From NCBI GenBank assembly GCA_031258195.1, contig JAIRNF010000030.1:1-51708 (forward strand): a stretch of DNA of 51,708 nucleotides, read 5' to 3'. Both the position numbers and the translations under genes were made by a program. Under the pieces are notes generated by a model, which searched no databases, was not told the DNA's origin, and saw only the letters and a list, made by a program, of their open reading frames with translations. Shown one piece after another: positions 18,123 through 28,113 of this stretch (within the stretch, counting starts at the first letter, position 1; each line of letters begins with the position of its first letter). This DNA comes from Prevotellaceae bacterium. Its GTDB lineage: Bacteria; Bacteroidota; Bacteroidia; Bacteroidales; UBA932.

Positions 18123-18554
18123 CTAATCTTTTTTCAAGAAGATTTTCATTTTGCATTCTGCTACTAATTCTTCTGCAACCCTTGTTTTTGCTGATATTAG
18201 CGTAATATCTCCTATTTCTTGCATTACCTGAATCTCAGTATAAAGTTCGTTGCCAACCTGAGGCAGCTTATGTAGTTTAAACTTATCTACAGAGCCTATA
18301 AAACCAAGCGGAACAGATTCTCCCTTCTGTGTATATATATAGCCAACCCGGGCTGCTGCCGACTGTGCAATATGTTCGATTAGCCCTACTTCGGCAAAAT
18401 AACCGGTTTGGCAAAAGATATTTTCTGGCTGTATAGTTAATCCTGAATAAGAAAAATCTCCATTAACACCATGGAACTTATCAACCATAACCATAGGCGG
18501 GCGTTGTGGTATCAGTTGTAGTATTTCTTCTCTTTTTAGGGCTGCGTCTCTCAT
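18123..18554 (-). CDS. ApeP-like hotdog dehydratase
   Basis: A 143-residue hotdog protein. I choose the start at 18554 (MRDAALKREE), 7 nt after the methyltransferase stop; an upstream ATG at 18605 would overlap that gene by 44 nt. The sequence has LIPQRPPMVMVDKF and EHIAQSAAARVGY, matching the dehydratase family found in aryl polyene loci (ApeP-like). It would dehydrate 3-hydroxyacyl-ACP to the trans-2-enoyl form. Confidence 0.8.
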   Translation of the reverse strand: MRDAALKREEILQLIPQRPPMVMVDKFHGVNGDFSYSGLTIQPENIFCQTGYFAEVGLIEHIAQSAAARVGYIYTQKGESVPLGFIGSVDKFKLHKLPQVGNELYTEIQVMQEIGDITLISAKTRVAEELVAECKMKIFLKKD

Positions 18555-18561
18555 TGTTTTT

Positions 18562-19653
18562 TTAATCTTTTTTCTTACATAGAACAATGCTATGCCCCAT
18601 TCCAATATCGTCGAATATAGTCTCGGCGATTAATCCTGCTTTGTCTATACAGCGTATCATATCTTCAGAATAGTACATTTTACTGTTACCGTTTGCCATA
18701 GCTGTAAAATATAGGCTGGTTTGGGCTAAGCAATATGATGCGGTTTCGAATTTTTGCCTGTCCCAAAATGTTTCCATAATATAGAGTCGTGTGTTATTAT
18801 CCATAATAGACGCTGCCGTGCGTTGTAAAATGCTGATAACTTCTTCTTCCGAAAAGCAATCGAGGAATTGGCTCATCCATATGGCATCAAAGCCTTTTGG
18901 AAAAGGAACGTTTTTATCCAGAAGGTTTGCTCCATGACCATGAATACGATCTGCACCCGTTTTGCCTGCTGTAAATTGTTTCATTAGCTCCAGTTGTTGA
19001 GGCAAATCCATGATGGTAACTTCTACTGTGGGATCGTACTCTACGCACTTAAGCGCCCAGCGACCGGTATTTCCGCCAACATCGAGAAGAGTAGAAGGTT
19101 TGCTGCTAAATACTATTTCTAATGCTTGCTCGAAAGAACAGTCGGAATAGTAATGATCGAAACCAAACCAGCTCTTTTGAATTTGTTCCGGTAGGCTTGA
19201 AAGTCCTTCATAAATGGTACCCCAGTTTCCAAAAACTTTTAGCCCTTCAGGCTTACCGTTTAGCAAAGCCTTTTCGAGATTAAATAATCCGAGATAGTTT
19301 ACATCGTGGTTAAAATCCATGTTTACACGAGCCATCTTATCGTTTAGCAAGAACCATCCGGCTTTTGCCAGAATAAAACGATTATCATTAAGCAGAACTG
19401 TTTGTATGGTGAGCGACGATTCTAGCAGAACTTGTACGGCGTAAGGAGATAGCTTGGTTCGTTCAATAATTTCATCTATAGCTAAGCCCTCTCTATTCTC
19501 AGCCAGCAGCTCGAAAATGCCAAACTTTATCATTAAGCGTGATACCTGAAACACGACAGGAGCGAAGGCAATTTCTTGCGCTAAGCGCTGTGCTTCAAGG
19601 GCTGTATGAGGTTCTTTTGAGTATCGTTTTTTTAGCTCGTCAGATATATTCAT
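18562..19653 (-). CDS. SAM-dependent O-methyltransferase (Methyltransf_2-like)
   Basis: A 363-residue protein with an N-terminal winged-helix dimerisation domain (about 20-100) and a C-terminal Rossmann domain with the SAM motif LLDVGGNTGRW (189-199) and a following acidic IMDLPQQ. This layout is typical of small-molecule O-methyltransferases. The likely acceptor is the phenolic hydroxyl of the aryl head group, giving a methoxyaryl polyene; alternatively it methylates the ring carbon. Assignment to the head group is inference from context. Confidence 0.85.
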   Translation of the reverse strand: MNISDELKKRYSKEPHTALEAQRLAQEIAFAPVVFQVSRLMIKFGIFELLAENREGLAIDEIIERTKLSPYAVQVLLESSLTIQTVLLNDNRFILAKAGWFLLNDKMARVNMDFNHDVNYLGLFNLEKALLNGKPEGLKVFGNWGTIYEGLSSLPEQIQKSWFGFDHYYSDCSFEQALEIVFSSKPSTLLDVGGNTGRWALKCVEYDPTVEVTIMDLPQQLELMKQFTAGKTGADRIHGHGANLLDKNVPFPKGFDAIWMSQFLDCFSEEEVISILQRTAASIMDNNTRLYIMETFWDRQKFETASYCLAQTSLYFTAMANGNSKMYYSEDMIRCIDKAGLIAETIFDDIGMGHSIVLCKKKD

Positions 19654-19680
19654 GAAAAATATTTAGTCGATTATTTCTAT

Positions 19681-20577
19681 TTAGCCCCAAAACTTATAGT
19701 AGTTAAACCATTGTTCCGGGTATCTTTTTAATATCTTTTCCAGCGTCTGTACATATTGCTCTAATAATTCCTGCTCGGGCTTAACGCCAGCTTTTCTGGC
19801 AATAGGTTTTGCTATATAAAAATGAAAACGGTATATTTTGTGTGGCTCTCTCATTGCAAAATAGAACACAACAGGCACTTTCATTCGCGATGCCAAAATA
19901 AATAATCCGGCAGGAAATTTTGCCTCTTTTCCCATAAAAGAGCAGGTGAGTAATTTATCCTGCGTAACATATCGGTCGCCCTGAAAGCAGATATATTCTT
20001 TATCGTCTAAAGCAGATTTAATCTTAAATATATGCTCTAGATTATCATTATTGACTGCGATTATTTTATAGTTTACCGCAATCTTATTCTTTTCGAGCAC
20101 TTCTTTAATTCTTCTGTGCTCAGCATCATACAGTACAATATTTATTCTTTTCCCGTAATCTTTAAAAAAAGGAGAACCTATTTCCCAACTTCCTACGTGT
20201 GCCCCAACTATTATAGCACCTTTATCATTATTAAGTATTTCAATAAATTTTTCGTAACTTTCGAACTTGAATTTATATTTTTTATTAAGCCCATTGCCTA
20301 TAGTTACTTTGTCAATCAGTGTTTGCCCGAGACGGTAATAGTTTCGCAATAAAAAGACGATTGAGCGAAGTCTTGATTTCCCTAATATTCTTCGGGAATA
20401 ATACCATATACTTGCTGTTGCTTTAGGTGCGAAAGGTATGAAGTGGATTACAACAAGGACTAAGAATATATATGCTGCATTAACTCCAAGATATCTGATT
20501 AGGTAGATAAAAAATAGATATCCGAATTTTCCTCCTCGTGTTTTACCCTTCCATTCTTTAGCCATACTTCTCAACAT
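19681..20577 (-). CDS. LpxL/HtrB-like lipid acyltransferase
   Basis: A 298-residue membrane-associated acyltransferase of the lauroyl/myristoyl transferase family. An N-terminal transmembrane segment (about 18-50) is followed by the HX4E active-site motif in GAHVGSWEIG (His127, Glu132). In aryl polyene clusters such enzymes are thought to esterify the polyene acid to a lipid. It overlaps the upstream ACP gene by 20 nt, consistent with that ACP being its acyl donor. Confidence 0.85.
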   Translation of the reverse strand: MLRSMAKEWKGKTRGGKFGYLFFIYLIRYLGVNAAYIFLVLVVIHFIPFAPKATASIWYYSRRILGKSRLRSIVFLLRNYYRLGQTLIDKVTIGNGLNKKYKFKFESYEKFIEILNNDKGAIIVGAHVGSWEIGSPFFKDYGKRINIVLYDAEHRRIKEVLEKNKIAVNYKIIAVNNDNLEHIFKIKSALDDKEYICFQGDRYVTQDKLLTCSFMGKEAKFPAGLFILASRMKVPVVFYFAMREPHKIYRFHFYIAKPIARKAGVKPEQELLEQYVQTLEKILKRYPEQWFNYYKFWG

Positions 20578-20815
20578 TCATATGCGAAATAACGAAGCTA
20601 TAAAAGTCCTGAACCGTTTGTACACCTATGAAGTCTTTGCTGGTTACAGAAAACCCGAAGTTTTGCTCAACTAAAACAACCATATCAACTATATCTAAGC
20701 TGTCTAGCCGCAAAACTTTCATTAGGTTGGCTTCCGGCTGAATTATCTCTATATCTACCTCAAATTCCTCGGCTAATGTTATTCTGATTTTCTCTATAAT
20801 CTCTTCAATTCTCAT
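20558..20815 (-). CDS. Acyl carrier protein (second of two in cluster)
   Basis: An 85-residue ACP with the phosphopantetheine site at Ser39 in LRLDSLDIVDMV. It is distinct in sequence from the other ACP of the cluster. It sits 33 nt after a KS gene and overlaps the start of the LpxL-like acyltransferase gene. Confidence 0.9.
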   Translation of the reverse strand: MRIEEIIEKIRITLAEEFEVDIEIIQPEANLMKVLRLDSLDIVDMVVLVEQNFGFSVTSKDFIGVQTVQDFYSFVISHMNVEKYG

Positions 20816-20848
20816 GGCTTGCTTAATATGTGGTGCTATTAAGTATTT

Positions 20849-22072
20849 TTATTCTTTAAACTTTTTAATGATTAAGGTTGAATTTGTGCCTCCAAACCCG
20901 AACGAGTTTGATAAAAATGTATCGAACTCTATATCCACGCGTTTAGAAGGAATATTTAGTGAGGCTGAAGCCTCATCGGGTTCTTCGAAGTTAATATTTG
21001 GTGCAACGAAATTATTATGCATCATTAACGTCGAGTAAACGATTTCGCTTGCTCCTGCCATCCACATTTCGTGTCCTGTCATTGATTTTGTTGATGTAAC
21101 TAACGGACGATGCTCTCCGAATACATCAATAATAGCTTGCGCTTCGTTTAGATCGCCTATAGGCGTTGAAGTTGCGTGAGCGTTTATGTATTTTATATCA
21201 GAAAGATTTACTCCCGCAGAATCAATAGCCATCTGTAACGATTTCTTAGAGCCATTGATGTTAGGTACCGACATATGGTCTCCGTTTGAAGAAAATCCGT
21301 AGCCTACAACTTCTGCAAGAATATATGCTCCCCGTTTTTTAGCCGAATCGTAGTTCTCTACAATAAGGCTTGCTGCTCCGCCACTTGGAACTAAACCGTC
21401 GCGATTTTTATCAAATGGTCGCGATGCTTTATGCGGTTCATTTATCCGGGTAGAGAAAGTACCAAGTCCATCGAAGCTGCTTACACCAAAAGGATTCACC
21501 TCTTGTGCTCCGCCGCATAATATGCAATCTTGATAACCATTTTTAATTAAAATGTACGCCATACCAATAGAGTGAGAACCGCTGGCACACGCACCTGATA
21601 TTGTAAAATTGACACCTTTAAGCTTAAAAATGATAGATAGATTCATTGTTACAGTCGAATTCAATGCCTGAAAAACAGAACCTGCACCTACCAGCGATGT
21701 ATTTCTTTTTGTGCGTACAATATCGCACGCAGTAATGATAGGAACAGCGCTACTATCATTGCCGTATAAAATACCAACATCGTTAGCTTCAAGAAAATCT
21801 GCGTCAATATTAGCATTACGAAAGGCTTCTGCTGTTGCCATATAGGCATACCCTCCTTGTTCGGGTAGATAGTTTCGTTGTCGTCTATCTAGCAGTGGCT
21901 TTAAATCCGGACGCTCTATAATACCTGTCAATGGTGAAATAAAGCCTAGCTCTTTTCGCGTAGGATCTATTCCAATACCCGATTTACCATAATATAATGA
22001 ATCTTTAACCTCGTCTAGGTTTCTACCTATACACGAGTACACCCCCATACCTGTTATTACAACTCTTCTCAT
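20849..22072 (-). CDS. Beta-ketoacyl-ACP synthase (FabF-like)
   Basis: A 407-residue KS with Cys162 in ISGACASGSHS, His299 in NAHATSTPIGD and His334 in SMTGHEMWMAG. It is probably the first KS used after starter formation, as its start lies 3 nt after the ammonia lyase stop, though operon order does not prove reaction order. Confidence 0.9.
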   Translation of the reverse strand: MRRVVITGMGVYSCIGRNLDEVKDSLYYGKSGIGIDPTRKELGFISPLTGIIERPDLKPLLDRRQRNYLPEQGGYAYMATAEAFRNANIDADFLEANDVGILYGNDSSAVPIITACDIVRTKRNTSLVGAGSVFQALNSTVTMNLSIIFKLKGVNFTISGACASGSHSIGMAYILIKNGYQDCILCGGAQEVNPFGVSSFDGLGTFSTRINEPHKASRPFDKNRDGLVPSGGAASLIVENYDSAKKRGAYILAEVVGYGFSSNGDHMSVPNINGSKKSLQMAIDSAGVNLSDIKYINAHATSTPIGDLNEAQAIIDVFGEHRPLVTSTKSMTGHEMWMAGASEIVYSTLMMHNNFVAPNINFEEPDEASASLNIPSKRVDIEFDTFLSNSFGFGGTNSTLIIKKFKE

Positions 22073-22075
22073 TCT

Positions 22076-23614
22076 TTATAGCACCACTTCTGTCAATTCT
22101 CTATTCTTCAAGTATTCAATTAGTTTGTCAATATCTTTATACATGGGTTGGTCTTCAATAAACACAGGGAATATTTCGCGTACTTCAGAATATATTTTTG
22201 CTGTTTTCGGAGATAGCTTCGCTTGTATTTTCAGGTAATCCACAGCCTGAGCGATTGCCATGAAATGAATAGACATTACTTGGAAAGAGTTCTCAATAAC
22301 AGTTTTAGCAATTAGCGCAGAATTAGTACCCATGCTCACAATATCCTGATTATCGTTATTGTTTGGGATGCTATGAATATACATCGGATTTGATAGCGTT
22401 TGGCACTCTGCTGTTGTGGATGTTGCCGTAAATTGTGCAGCTTGTAAGCCATAGTTAAGCCCTAAAACACCAAGATTCCCGAAAGGCGGAAGGACTTCGT
22501 TTATTTTATCATGGAAGATATAGTTGAGCTGACGCTCTGCAAGCATAGTAAGCTTGGTAATGGCAATCTTTAGCTTATCCATTTCATATGAAACGTAGTC
22601 ACCATGAAAATTGCCTCCATGGTAAATATTTTGAGAGTCGGGATCGACAATCGGATTGTCACAAGCCGAATTAATTTCGTTAATCAGTACTTTTTCTGCA
22701 TTCTCCAGTTCATCATATATTGGTCCTAATACCTGTGGTATGCACCTAAGAGAGTAGTATGGTTGTATTTTATGAGTAAAAACTTTCTCTTCATGCTTAT
22801 ATCCGTATAGCTCAATTTCGCGTTTACGAACACATTGGCTGCCTTCAATGAGGTTGCACATAATTTGTGCAATCTTGCTCTGCCCTTTATGACGCTTGGT
22901 ATCGTTAAGTTCTTGTGCCATGAAGTCATCGTACGATGAAACAACCTCATTTACCATTATCGATGCCATGAGCGACCATTGTAGTAGCTTACGAGCATAT
23001 ATCAAGTTAACAAGTCCAATACCTGTCATAACAGAAGTGCCGTTGGTAACTGATAAACCTTCGCGAATACGCATAGAGAAAGGTTTTAAGCCGACCAATT
23101 TCATTACATCGGCACAGCTTTGCAGTTGACCATTATAGTAAACTTCGCCTTCGCCAATAAATGTTAATGCCATGTGGGCAAGCTGCACTAAATCGCCACT
23201 GGCGCCTACGCTTCCATGTTCAGGAACGAATGGATAGATATCTTTATTGATAAAACTTACAATAAGCTCTACCAGTTCGGGATGCACGCCAGATTTTCCC
23301 TGTAGAAAAGTGTATAGGCGCGCAAGCATTGCTGCTCTTACGTAAATGGGTTTCAGAGGCTTACCCGCTCCAACCGAATGGCTACGGATAATATTATACT
23401 GCAGCTCTGTTAGAGCTTCGTCATCTATCCGGTATTGAGCCATTGGTCCAAAGCCTGTATTTATACCATAGATGACCTTATCAGCCGAGAAGTTCTTCAA
23501 GAAGTCGTAGCTTCTTTGTACCTCAGCCATTGTTTCCTTAGAAATAGCTATTGGTTGATTACCGAATATAATTTTCTTTATCGACTCTAAGTCGATTAGA
23601 GCATTTTGTTCCAT
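22076..23614 (-). CDS. MIO-type aromatic amino acid ammonia lyase (probable tyrosine ammonia lyase)
   Basis: A 512-residue lyase. The Ala-Ser-Gly that forms the MIO cofactor is at 138-140 (HGSVGASGDLVQLAH), and the active-site Tyr49 is in IYGINTGFG. The selectivity pair is Ser78-His79 (IIRSHSVGAGKP), which in many family members means histidine. However, the overall sequence closely follows what I recall of the Flavobacterium johnsoniae tyrosine ammonia lyase, which also has SH. Deamination of tyrosine would give 4-coumarate, the starter for flexirubin-type polyenes. It is the first gene of the operon. Confidence 0.85.
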   Translation of the reverse strand: MEQNALIDLESIKKIIFGNQPIAISKETMAEVQRSYDFLKNFSADKVIYGINTGFGPMAQYRIDDEALTELQYNIIRSHSVGAGKPLKPIYVRAAMLARLYTFLQGKSGVHPELVELIVSFINKDIYPFVPEHGSVGASGDLVQLAHMALTFIGEGEVYYNGQLQSCADVMKLVGLKPFSMRIREGLSVTNGTSVMTGIGLVNLIYARKLLQWSLMASIMVNEVVSSYDDFMAQELNDTKRHKGQSKIAQIMCNLIEGSQCVRKREIELYGYKHEEKVFTHKIQPYYSLRCIPQVLGPIYDELENAEKVLINEINSACDNPIVDPDSQNIYHGGNFHGDYVSYEMDKLKIAITKLTMLAERQLNYIFHDKINEVLPPFGNLGVLGLNYGLQAAQFTATSTTAECQTLSNPMYIHSIPNNNDNQDIVSMGTNSALIAKTVIENSFQVMSIHFMAIAQAVDYLKIQAKLSPKTAKIYSEVREIFPVFIEDQPMYKDIDKLIEYLKNRELTEVVL

Positions 23615-23929
23615 TTTAACGCTAAGACATTATAAGTTGTAAAAGTAGTATTTTATTTGCAAAAGGATTAATTCTTCCTAAGAAACGCTAGTAGTGCTCA
23701 GATATACAGGTCGTTGTGTAAGGTTAAAAGTAAGAAGGTTTTTAGGCTTCTTATTTTGCTAAGAATCAAATAGAATAAGCTTATCTTCGTTTTAAGATTA
23801 TAAGCGAAGTTAAGCTCAACGATACGTCTAAAGTGGATTAGGCTATAGTTCTTACTAAATTGCGCATTATAATGCTTTCGCCGCTTCAATAAGTTAAGAT
23901 TTGAGAATTTAATTAAGAAAACAGCAATT
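23615..23929. other. Divergent intergenic region between polyene operon and GH92 gene
   Basis: About 315 bp with no convincing gene. It must hold the promoters of the polyene operon (minus) and of the GH92 gene (plus). A -7-like TACTTTTA is seen on the minus strand near 23640, and TAAGATTTG near 23910 on the plus strand; neither matches TAnnTTTG with correct spacing, so promoter positions stay open. Confidence 0.4.
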
Positions 23930-26266
23930 ATGACAAGATTTATCGGTTTTATTGCCTTCACTTTCTATGTAGTATTTGCCATCAATACTGCAGCACAAGA
24001 GAAAGTTATTAGCTATGTTAACCCTATGGTTGGAACTAAAAGTATGGGGCATACGTTTCCCGGGGCTTGTTCTCCTTTTGGTCTTGTTCAGTTAAGTCCT
24101 GATACTGAAATGATACCACATAATATCAATGGTAAATATCAACCAGATGCTTATCGGTACTGTGCCGGTTATCAGTATGATGACCTTACGATAGTGGGTT
24201 TCAGCCATACACATTTCAATGGTACCGGACATTCCGATTTAGGAGATGTCTTAATTATGCCAACAGTCGGACGAGTTCAGTTGGATATGGGAGTTGCTGA
24301 AAATCCTGAGGATGGTTATCGTTCTCGTTTTAACCACGATAACGAATATGCTGAAGTAGGTTACTACTCTGTTTTTCTTGATGATTATAACGTTAAGGCT
24401 GAGCTAACAGCAACAGAACGAACTGGTGTGCACCGTTACACATATCCTAAAGGTGAAGGACATATTATTCTTGATTTAGCCTATGGAATTTATAGTTACG
24501 ACGGTAAAGTATTGATGTCTAACTTACGTGTTGAAGATGAATATACTTTAACCGGATATCGGATAACACAAGGTTGGTCTCGAATGGACTATACATATTT
24601 TGCTGTTAAATTTTCGAAACCGATAAAAAACTATGGTTGTAGAAACAACGACAAACCTAAATACGTTGGATGGTGGCGAAAATTCAATATGCAAGATAAT
24701 TTTCCGGAGATGTTCGGCAAAAAGCTTACGGCATTTTTCACGTTTGATTTTGAGGACGGGCAGCCTCTCGAGGTTAAAGTTGCTCTATCACCTGTGGATG
24801 CATTAGGGGCATTGAATAATATGAAAGTTGAAACGGGTAATAAGAATTTTGATCAAATAAAGCTGGAAGTGCAAAATAAGTGGGAAAAGGAGCTGAATGT
24901 AATTCGTATAAAAACAGATGATGAAAGAAAAAAGGTGTTTTATACCGCTTTGTATCGTACTATGATTAACCCTTCTGTTTACCAAGATGTTGATGGACGT
25001 TATCGTGGTATAGACCATAATATGCATCAAGCAGAAGAAGGTAGTGCAAACTATACAGTATTCTCAGTATGGGACACGTATCGAGCGCAGCATCCGTTGA
25101 TGAACATTATAAAGAGAGATTACAGCAAGCAGTTTGTCAGCTCTATGCTTAACCATTATAAGCAGAGCCCGCATGGCGCACTACCCGTATGGTCACATAT
25201 GGGTAACGAAAACTGGTGCATGATAGGCTACCATTCTGTATCGGTTGTATCTGATGCGATTGCTAAAGGAGTTGATATTGATAAGGATTTAGCTATGAAA
25301 GCCTGTATCAGCAGCTCTAACGTATTATATTACGATGGAATAAAAGAGTATAAAGAGTATAGTTATTTACCTTTGGAGTATAACGGTTCTTCAGCGTCTA
25401 TTACGCTTGAGTATGCGTATGATGATTGGACAATTTCTGCATTGGCACAGCGTCTGGGAGAACCTGAACTTATAGATGAATACGAAAAACGGGCATATAG
25501 CTATAAGAATATTTTTGATCCAACTTTACAACTTGCTCGCCCCAAAGATAAAGCTGGAAAGTATAAAGAGCCATTTGATGTTCTTGACACCCATAATCAA
25601 GGATTCATAGAGGGGAATTCGTGGAACTATTCGTTTTATGTACCTCATGATATAAACGGGTTGGTAAGGCTGATGGGAGGTAAAGAGCGCTTTCTTCAAA
25701 GGCTAGACTCGATTTTTACTATGACTTTACCTGCAAAATATTTTGAGCATACAGAAGATATTAATGAGGAGGGAATAATGGGCAACTATGTTCACGGTAA
25801 CGAACCGAGCCACCATATTGCCTATCTTTATGCATGGACTGATGAGCCATGGAAGGCACAGCCGCGTTTGCACGAAATAATGAATAAAATGTATAAAAAC
25901 AAGCCTGATGGGCTTTGTGGCAATGATGATTGCGGACAAATGTCGGCTTGGTATGTTTTTTCGTCAATGGGTTTTTATCCTGTTTGCCCCGGTACAGATC
26001 AGTATGTTTTGGGATCGCCCAATGCTCAGGAGACGACTATAAATCTTGAAAACGGCAATGTATTTAAGATTGTATCCCCTCAACTTACAGTAAAAAATAT
26101 ATATGTGAAGTCTGTTAGGCTGAATGGTACCCCATATACAAAAGCGTATATAACGCATGCTGATATTATGAATGGGGGAGAGCTATTCTTTGAAATGTCT
26201 GATAAACCAAATAAAGGTCGTAGATTTAATAATAACGAAAAGCCTTATTCGTTAAGTAAAGAATGA
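23930..26266 (+). CDS. GH92 alpha-mannosidase, secreted
   Basis: A 778-residue glycoside hydrolase family 92 protein with a signal peptide ending NTAAQ (about residue 23). Family landmarks are VNPMVGTKSMGHTFPGAC at the start, FSVWDTYRAQHPL in the middle, FIEGNSWNYSFYVPHD (candidate catalytic acid Glu561) and NEPSHHIAYLYAW. GH92 enzymes are calcium-dependent exo-alpha-mannosidases, used by Bacteroidales on host or fungal N-glycans and mannans. It is a single gene facing away from the polyene cluster with no SusC/D pair beside it. Confidence 0.93.
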   Translation: MTRFIGFIAFTFYVVFAINTAAQEKVISYVNPMVGTKSMGHTFPGACSPFGLVQLSPDTEMIPHNINGKYQPDAYRYCAGYQYDDLTIVGFSHTHFNGTGHSDLGDVLIMPTVGRVQLDMGVAENPEDGYRSRFNHDNEYAEVGYYSVFLDDYNVKAELTATERTGVHRYTYPKGEGHIILDLAYGIYSYDGKVLMSNLRVEDEYTLTGYRITQGWSRMDYTYFAVKFSKPIKNYGCRNNDKPKYVGWWRKFNMQDNFPEMFGKKLTAFFTFDFEDGQPLEVKVALSPVDALGALNNMKVETGNKNFDQIKLEVQNKWEKELNVIRIKTDDERKKVFYTALYRTMINPSVYQDVDGRYRGIDHNMHQAEEGSANYTVFSVWDTYRAQHPLMNIIKRDYSKQFVSSMLNHYKQSPHGALPVWSHMGNENWCMIGYHSVSVVSDAIAKGVDIDKDLAMKACISSSNVLYYDGIKEYKEYSYLPLEYNGSSASITLEYAYDDWTISALAQRLGEPELIDEYEKRAYSYKNIFDPTLQLARPKDKAGKYKEPFDVLDTHNQGFIEGNSWNYSFYVPHDINGLVRLMGGKERFLQRLDSIFTMTLPAKYFEHTEDINEEGIMGNYVHGNEPSHHIAYLYAWTDEPWKAQPRLHEIMNKMYKNKPDGLCGNDDCGQMSAWYVFSSMGFYPVCPGTDQYVLGSPNAQETTINLENGNVFKIVSPQLTVKNIYVKSVRLNGTPYTKAYITHADIMNGGELFFEMSDKPNKGRRFNNNEKPYSLSKE

Positions 26267-26272
26267 AAACAA

Positions 26273-26330
26273 AGAAAGAGCCTGCCTAAGAAATTTTGAC
26301 TTCTTAGGCAAGCTCTTTCTGTTTTGTTTT
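26273..26330. terminator. Bidirectional terminator between GH92 and fimbrial locus
   Basis: A 20-bp stem (26273-26292 with 26301-26320, one G-U type mismatch) around an 8-nt loop, followed by GTTTTGTTTT on the plus strand and T-rich on the minus strand. It sits between converging genes. Confidence 0.8.
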
Positions 26331-26350
26331 GGGGCGGGCTGCTTGAGTTT

Positions 26351-26647
26351 TTATCTCTTATTTGATTTAGGTAGATTTTCATCTATATATTTTTTAGCCC
26401 ATGCAATTACTTCGGCATCTCGGATAGCGACTTTGTATTCCCTTGCTTTAAGAAGAATTCTATACGCCAATAACGGTTTGTGAGTTTTTTCTGCAAACTT
26501 AAAGAATGTTTCTGCCGTACGAACGTGAGCGGCACTCGACATTGGAAAAGATCGCTGTTCAAGTAATCCAAAGTCAGATGATGGGAGACCATCATCTGAC
26601 TTATAAATTGACTTCCTTGGTTCATTGTCCTTACTATCGTCAATCAT
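26351..26647 (-). CDS. Small protein of unknown function with a DUF6582-like segment
   Basis: A 98-residue basic protein. The segment LPSSDFGLLEQRSFPMSS followed by AAHVRTAETFF resembles, by eye, a motif (S-F-xx-P-x-x-R-x-Y/F-P-hh-x-x-A-H-h) known in DUF6582-type phage-related and small bacterial proteins. The rest is helical and Lys/Arg rich. It lies 21 nt after the decayed OmpA-type gene, on the same strand, and ends at the bidirectional terminator. Function unknown. Confidence 0.55.
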   Translation of the reverse strand: MIDDSKDNEPRKSIYKSDDGLPSSDFGLLEQRSFPMSSAAHVRTAETFFKFAEKTHKPLLAYRILLKAREYKVAIRDAEVIAWAKKYIDENLPKSNKR

Positions 26648-26668
26648 ATATATGTTGTTTAAAGTAAA

Positions 26669-28102
26669 CTATGGCTGCGTGTTAAGCCATCTGGTTAGCT
26701 CCGCTGAGTTGCGTTGTGCTATTTTACTACCTGCGCTTGCTGCCCTGTCAAAATATTCTTTTGCTTTAGTATATTGCTTGTTGTTGTAGTAGGCAACTCC
26801 TAAATTATTTAGCGCTTCGGCAATATTCATGTCTGTAGCCTTTCAATAGCCTTATCTGCTGCACCATGCTCAATTTCTAAAGCCGCTGTATTGAATAGGG
26901 TTGTCGGGATATACGCGTGCCGCTATATCGAATGCTTCTTTAAATTCATTGCTGTTTTTGGGATATGTATTGGCAACTAAGAACATTTCGTTAAGGCTGA
27001 GATGTTGGGGCTTTGTTTTGATTACTTCTTTAGCCTCGTTGACATCAAAATTCCGAGCAACATACGCAATGGTATAGTCATTTCTACGTAGCTGAGGATA
27101 GTAATCGTTTAATAATAAGCTGTATGTTCTGCCACCATTTATTTGTTTTAGCTTATTCTTACGTTGTGCTATGTTCGACTCGCTATCAATGAGGTTAAGA
27201 ACTTCATTTTTATGCGAAATATTTGAACTTACTACCACTTTCCGTAGCCCATCCCAATCTTCGCCTTTCCATTCAGTCTTTAGCATTGAAGGGTCAATAC
27301 CGTATCTGTCTTTTAAATATGTGACAAATGATTGTGCTCTGTTTTTTGACAATGTCATGTTAGATTGTTCATTCCCTTCCGGAGATGCATAACCTGTAAT
27401 TTTAAACTCACTAACCGTTAAATTTCTGTCATTACGTATTTCAGTAATAATTTCATTAACTTTTCTCGGCTCTTCGGCGTTATTTTTAAAGTTAGGGAGT
27501 AGCTTATGTTTACCTACTTCGTAGTTTAAATATGCACTATAAGTTTCACTCCTTCTTTTTACTTCTTCTGTCGGTGGTGTTATATATTCCAGCTCGAAAG
27601 TTGGAGTAAATAGGGCAGGTAGTATCGGACCTGTAAGCAAATATCTGCTGCTATCAAGTTGTTTACATGCGCAGCCTCTGGTATCTGCAGCTACATATAG
27701 GTTAGCGCTGTGTTGCCATTCTTGGTAAGGTAATTCGAGACGCATAGGGATTGTTTGAGGTGGCTCATGACGAATAATTGCCTTAGGTGTTTCCTCAAAC
27801 ATATTATTATTAAACCTTTCGTTACGGGCAATCATTTTTTCTTTCCTTTTTCCTGTAATTACTATAGAATCGAAAGAATGAGAGTTCTGTCTGTCTGTTG
27901 ATTCCAAAACAGGAATCAATGTAACCATTTCATTTTTGCTGATAGCTAAGCTATCAACATTAAGGCTAACATCCATAATAAGCATGTTGCCTTCCTTATG
28001 TGTGCTTTCTCTCTCTAGTCGTACCGCGTTGTTTTGTGCAGACAAATCTGAATACCATAAGATTGTAGCGATGGTGAAAATATATAGTATAGCTCTTTTC
28101 AT
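26669..28102 (-). pseudogene. DUF3868/OmpA-like fimbrial accessory protein, frameshifted near its C-terminus
   Basis: The first 400 residues are open: signal peptide ending LSAQ, a DUF3868-like N-terminal region, then an OmpA-like segment (KITGYASPEGNEQSNMTLSKNRAQSF). The frame is lost near 26893, where NPIQYSGFRN runs to a stop. A different frame continues as FNTAALEIEHGAADKAIERLQ, and a second shift near 26838 gives MNIAEALNNLGVAYYNNKQY, a TPR repeat ending at 26669. So at least two indels break the C-terminal TPR part. Such proteins accompany fimbrillins in Bacteroidales and are thought to aid assembly or anchoring. Confidence 0.75.
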
Positions 28103-28113
28103 AATTGCGGTTT

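Noticed and set aside
23698-23961. 87-codon minus-strand frame overlapping the GH92 start
   Set aside because: It overlaps the GH92 signal-peptide region on the opposite strand and has a low-complexity basic composition typical of chance frames.
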